This document shows, in pieces, positions 59,031-64,000 of a stretch of DNA of 64,000 bases (positions are counted from its first letter, which is position 1; each line of letters opens with the position of its first letter). The notes beneath the pieces are model-generated. The model ran no database searches. It saw only the letters and a list, made by a program, of their open reading frames with translations, and was not told the origin of the DNA. The stretch spans positions 2,239,501 through 2,303,500 of the forward strand of contig CM066988.1 of assembly GCA_033977485.1 (NCBI GenBank), read 5' to 3'. The DNA comes from Hydrangea macrophylla (taxonomy: Eukaryota; Streptophyta; Magnoliopsida; Cornales; Hydrangeaceae). The translations under genes were made by a program, and so were the position numbers.

Positions 59031-61800
59031 TTTGGACAAGATGATACCGATGCCTGAGCAGAACCACGAAGCAGATCCAGCTGCCATCGAGGAGGAGGAG
59101 AACGACCCTGAGGAGTTCTTAGAGGGCCTTAATAGATAATAAGAGAGGCAGACTTTACCTTAGATATGGTAAGGGAGTACCATAGTAAGCAGTTACATCC
59201 TTTCTGCTCATTCCACTCTTTTTGAGTAAATCGATGCCTTCTATTCTAATGGCCATTTCTTCTGAAAATGGTACCTATATATTTTGTAAAGTGGCTCCAA
59301 TTACCATCAATAATTATTGTGATACACTCCTTGATAAGTAATTCATTTCCTTGATTTTTTTTGAAATGCCCCAGTCAACAATTCTTGAGTATGTACCTTG
59401 ATCATCCGATTTTTGACAAATTCTTTTGAGAACAAGTTCGATCACTAGTACTGGAAAGTCATTCTTTTGACTTATTATTCTTTGAACTTAAATCTTGAAA
59501 GCTCATTGTCTTTGAAATTATTCTAAATAAATTTGATTACTAATACTGCAAGTCATTCTTTTTGACTTATTATCCCTTGAACAAATTCTTACATGTTCAT
59601 TTCATTTGAAATAATTCTAAATGAGTTCTCTATTCTTGTTTTTGTTAGGAACTCAAAAATGTTGTACTCTCTGTACATCTTGACCTCTTATTGTCTCTCT
59701 CAGGTGGTACCTTATTCTTTATCAGTAGGGTTTCGTTTGGACTATTTCACTTATGAAATACCTAATTCTTATTTCATTCGTTGAAGGCCTTATGCCATCA
59801 GTTACTTTCATTTCCTACAAATCTTGAGATACTACGATTACTTCCATAGTAATCGGTCATCCTATTATTGTTAGATTTACATTTTATTCTTGAATGGATC
59901 ACATCATTCTACTATTATACTTCTATCTATGAGGATTCATCTGTCTTTTCGGACTCGGCTTCATTTTGGGTCAATCTGTTCAATCGTTTCAATCATTGTA
60001 TTCTAGCTACTGGGATTATAATGATAACCATAATGTGAAATATAACAGGTTATGATTGCTTCACATAAGGTATGATAGAAACCTTATAGACACGAACTCA
60101 TACGTAGGAACAGAAGAATCTTCTCGATCTCTGTAATGGATGAATCATCTCAAACAACTGAGGACCGGTCCAGAAGGCTAAGCAACATAATACCTAAGGA
60201 GATCGATCGCACCAGTGTATTTAGAAGACTGATACAAGGCTTGTGGAAGACCGCTGATGGCACAAGCACAAGTGACTATGGAAACGAGTTATTTAGACAC
60301 CTCTATATCGTCCATTCAGAATCGCTTTTTAGACCACTCAAGCCACAACCTGCTACACTACCAAGGTCAACCCTACTATAAGGAGCACATGAGATATTGA
60401 CTTAACCCGAGGCGATGGAAGATGCAAGAATAGAACATACCTTCAACAGATTGAATGACCTCATAGACTGCTGACATCGACCACGTTTAATCACAACGAA
60501 CGACTCGCACCACGAACATTAGTGAAGATGAGTACTGCAATCCACCTTTAAGCCAATGATCAGATCGCATAGGTCCTATACAACATCGATGTTCCATCAA
60601 CACGCTGAAGAAATGCATCTCTGACCCTGTGCACGTTATAAATTAAAACCATGTAAGGCTGAGTAACTATATTCATCTTTCTGATTTAACTCCTTTTGAG
60701 TAAACCCACTATTTTCTACCATTGGTTGCATTAGATCAATTATCCTTATGATGAACCTTGGGATATCCTTTATTGTTTCACTAATTGACAGTTATTCATT
60801 GTCCTCTCTGATTTCACTTAACAAGATTTTGGATCATTCTGATCAGTGATAAATCCAATTGTGAATTCATTTGCTTTCTAATGCTATAAGTCACCTCTTT
60901 AGACTTATCACCATGAAAATCAATTCCAATAATTCATTTATAAACCAATCATTGTAAGTCATTTGGACTTATGATCTGTTAAATGAATCTTTGTAAATCG
61001 TTTGGACTGTCAACCGTTTGACCAACTTTTGCAAGTGCGTATCCCTTGACATTATTGCAAAGGATCTCTTTGCACCCTTTGTAAATTAGTCTTCATTTCC
61101 TTTCATTTCACAAATTCTTCTTATTGGTAACCTTGACTTTTATCATTAAGGCTTCACCTAAATTATTGGCTCATGAGACAAGAAATTCTTATGTCCTACC
61201 TGGGAGGCCTTGCACCTATAGGCATTGCATTACTATGATTGTCCTATAGTAATCATCTAATAGTTATTCTCAGATACTCATTCTATATATTGTGATCCTA
61301 CGTACAAGTGATTGATCACGTACCTCTTCGTTTTTAACTTAGTACATAATGAGTATTCATTTTGTTATGAATTCAACTCCTTACAAGTGAATTCAATCCT
61401 ACTCCAATTACCCGTAACAACTTATATGCTTGGTATTAATTAATGCATGGAGAAATTGCTTAATGACTTGTGTCATCACCTACGACGCCAAAACTCCATG
61501 ACGATTTCATGACGACACGCAAAGGAACTCAATCACAATAACACGCTTAAAAGGACGCCACGACCCCTACAAGTTATAGAAGGCAATCGTGAGACCAACT
61601 AGACTTCTCAACCATCGCATCAAAAAGCTGAGAGGCAAGAATCTTGCCCCGATTAATGACACAGAAGAAACAAACCAGTATCCCGAACAACTACTCGAAT
61701 GCAGCCCACAATCATTGAGGAAAACTCTGGATACATCAAAAATCATCACAAGAGGCAAAAGAAATATTGAAAGTAAAGTTAATTAGACAGCTGTTCAGAC
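59031..61800 (+). other. Element D internal non-coding region
   Basis: No pol domain is recognised. A short frame at 60136-60381 has no known motif. Segments 59160-60060 and 60640-61460 look like an old direct duplication: both have TTTTGAGTAAA, repeated GTCATTTKGACTTAT-like words, then ACTAYGATT...ATAGTAATC. Confidence 0.55.
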
Positions 61801-62075
61801 ACATCCAAAGCAACATGATATCTGCGTTAGCTACAGAATATCTGGACATCACTTCAAAAAATGCAAAGCACCAAAACAACTCACAAGTTGATAGGCACAG
61901 TGCTTCAATTGTGGAAAGACTGGACGTGTGCGCAAAGATTGTCCGGAACGAGAAACTCAGAACAAGGTTCCACTACAAAGAAGATCCCGAAAGAGAACTT
62001 GCAGATCACCAAATCAATCTCAACAATAAACAAGGTGAAAGACCGAAGGTGCCGGATTCAATGCCAGAACTATGA
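61801..62075 (+). pseudogene. Element D gag remnant, two zinc knuckles
   Basis: In one frame, CVSYRISGHHFKKC (61823-61864) and CFNCGKTGRVRKDC (61901-61942) are two tandem C-x2-C-x4-H-x4-C knuckles. The first has Cys to Tyr. The second has His to Arg. Stops separate them near 61885. Double knuckles are the Tekay-type gag end, as in element A. Confidence 0.75.
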
Positions 62076-62260
62076 ATATCACTTGGCATTGTTTTAGCAA
62101 AGAAGTTTGGACGTTTGAAAGAATTTTTAAGAAGGTCTGATTAGTTAGCTAGTGGGAACTCATAACCTTAAAATCTGAGATATTATTAGTACCTTGTACT
62201 TTCTAAGACCTAGCAAAATCTATATTTCGAGGACGAAATTCTTTAATAGGTGGTGGAAGA

Positions 62261-64000
62261 TGTAACACCTGCAATTTTCTGTCATTATAATATCAGCTTT
62301 TTCTAATTTCTGTATTGGATCCACTATATTATTATATTATTATTTTAATTATGTGACGGTATGGACGTGTTGTATTATTACCATATAGCCTGTAGTAACC
62401 ATACCAACTCGACCATAATAAGATTTAACTTAGTCTCGTACCCGGACCTGGACATTAGAAATAATACCAGTTTGCACGTACTTCGAGATCAACACGCATA
62501 CCGAGAAACTTTTACATGTAAATCGAGGAAGTGGCACACAACCCGAAGTGGGCCCACATGGCCGGCCATGTGGCAACCACATGCCACCCTCTTGGACACA
62601 TGTCCACTTAATGGACACATGTCCTAAGCATACAACATGCAAAGGACACCTAGCACATGGAAATTCTATATAAACAAGCACATGCACACACTACACTCTC
62701 TTAGTTAGATCACAATCTGAATTTTTGGAGAGAAAATTAGGACTTGGGTAAAGAAGAAGGAGAAGAACAAAGAACATCCACCATTGAAGTTGAGTTCAAG
62801 CATCCTAAAGCTCAAATCCAAAGCCCAAGCTCAATTTCAAGACATGGTGAGTAAATTGTGAGTAATATAACTCAATTTAGAACACATATAATATGTACTA
62901 ATGTTTAGTAGAAGTTTGATGTTGTTGTGTTGAAGTTTCCATGACATGCAAAACAAATCCATAAATCTGAGAAACTGAAACTCTCAGCAGAACATAGTTT
63001 AGTAAAATGAATGTTTTGTGCAGCTCACAACTCCGAATTAAGCTAGGTGTTTTTGTGGTAAACGCTAACTTATATATCTACAAATAACCCTTCTATAGCT
63101 CAGTCTAGAAATCAATCCTTCATGGGTGAAATGAATGTACAACGCAGTGTTATAAATCTGAGAAACTAAAACTTTCAGCAGAACATAGTTTAGTAAAATG
63201 AATGCTTTGTGTAGCTCAAAGCTCCGAATTAAGCTAGGTTTTTTTGTGGTAAAATCTAACTCATATATCTACAAATAACGCTTCTATAGCTCAGTCTAGA
63301 AATCACTCCTTCATGTATGTACAATGCAGTGTTATAAATCTGAGAAACTGAAACTTTCAGTAGAACATAGTTTAGTAAAATGAATGTTTAGTGTAGTTCA
63401 AAAATGAGAATTAAGCTAGGTTTTTGTGTGAAGAAATCTAACTCATTTATCTACAAATAACCCTTCTGTAGATCAGTCTAAAAACCCCTCCTTCATAGGT
63501 GAAATGCACGTACAATGCAGTACTATAAATCTAGGACAGAACAGTCCGAGATATAAGAAATGTCTTGTAAAATAAATAGTTTGAGTAGCTCAAAAATGTA
63601 ATTGAAGCTAGATTTTTTTTGTACATGAAGATATCTTATTATCTATAATGTTTTAGTTTTGAGTTTGATCTACAAAGCAATTTATCATGCCCAAATAAAT
63701 CATGTTAATTTAGTCAACACAGTGAAAATGTATCTTGGCAGATTGTACAGCTTTTGTATAATGTTTTGTTTATGCATGGTGTTGATTGTTGATGCTAGTT
63801 TTTCGGTACATGTGTTGTTATGAAAGTCTCGTGCTATGGTAGTGCTATCGCGTAGATGAGTATGTTAAGGGTTTCGTCTATGTGTTTATTGGTATTAAAT
63901 TCACGTTATAAATCCATGAGCTACGTGCTATGTTTTCTATTGTTATGAATATATTCTAATGACTATTGAAAGTTCATACCAAAACTATAAGTATATTGTA
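62261..64000 (+). repeat. Element D 3' LTR, first 1740 bp
   Basis: Starts TGTAACACC after the AGGTGGTGGAAGA tract. It matches the 5' LTR to the window edge with scattered substitutions, one fewer tandem unit and a loss of about 35 bp near 62749. The 20-bp palindrome is at 62554-62573. Confidence 0.93.

Larger units (their letters stand above)
54976..64000 (+). mobile_element. Element D: non-autonomous Tekay-type LTR element, 3' LTR cut by window
   Basis: The 5' LTR is 54976-58325 (3350 bp). The 3' LTR starts at 62261 and runs off the window. The internal region is 3935 bp with an initiator tRNA-Met priming site, an acidic ORF and a gag-like double zinc knuckle, and no pol. The tail TTTCGAGGACGAAATTC before the 3' LTR is shared with element A. 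The LTRs are very similar, and most sampled differences are C/T or G/A, so insertion is relatively recent. Confidence 0.9.

Overview
This window is plant nuclear DNA, almost certainly from a eudicot. The evidence is one R2R3-MYB gene with plant exon structure, a Stowaway MITE, and LTR retrotransposons of the plant-specific Tat and Athila lineages plus Tekay/Del-type chromoviruses and Copia. Priming sites matching plant tRNA-Arg, tRNA-Asp and initiator tRNA-Met support this. I see no rRNA, tRNA genes, CRISPR arrays or organelle inserts. The species cannot be named from the sequence.

Layout. (1) 1-9648: a minus-strand Tat/Ogre-type element that runs off the left edge. It has a 3.3 kb 5' LTR, a tRNA-Arg priming site, a broken gag and about 3.5 kb of repeat-rich 3' non-coding DNA, with no pol in view. 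(2) 9649-16187: the only genic interval. It holds a two-exon MYB gene on the minus strand (11023-12625) and a 252-bp Stowaway MITE. (3) 16648-54383: one retrotransposon nest. The outer host is a plus-strand Tekay-like element, here called A, with 5-bp target duplications TAAAC/TAAGC at its ends. Into A went a 424-bp poly(A) retrocopy, a tRNA-Asp-primed non-autonomous element (E), a minus-strand A relative (A-minus, inside E), an 8.4-kb gag-pro-only Athila element, a 2.2-kb solo LTR (C'), and a minus-strand chromovirus (C) that itself carries a Copia solo LTR. A large deletion with its junction near 25530 removed most of A-minus, the rest of E's second LTR and the remainder of A's 5' LTR. (4) 54976 to the right edge: a non-autonomous Tekay-type element (D) with 3.35-kb LTRs, an acidic ORF and gag zinc-knuckle remnants.

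Only the MYB gene looks like a working cellular gene. All pol-bearing retroelements are broken, mostly by stop codons, frameshifts and Cys-to-Tyr type changes that look like C-to-T decay. I see no bacterial-style or new enzymatic system.

The most unusual signals are shared architectures of LTRs from otherwise different families. Nearly every LTR family carries its own cluster of 12-20 bp palindromic words, usually just upstream of a TATA box. Several have a strong 5' splice-site consensus about 150-310 bp downstream of the TATA box. Two families share a conserved small reading frame about 285-295 bp before the LTR end. LTR pairs also differ by gain or loss of internal repeat units.
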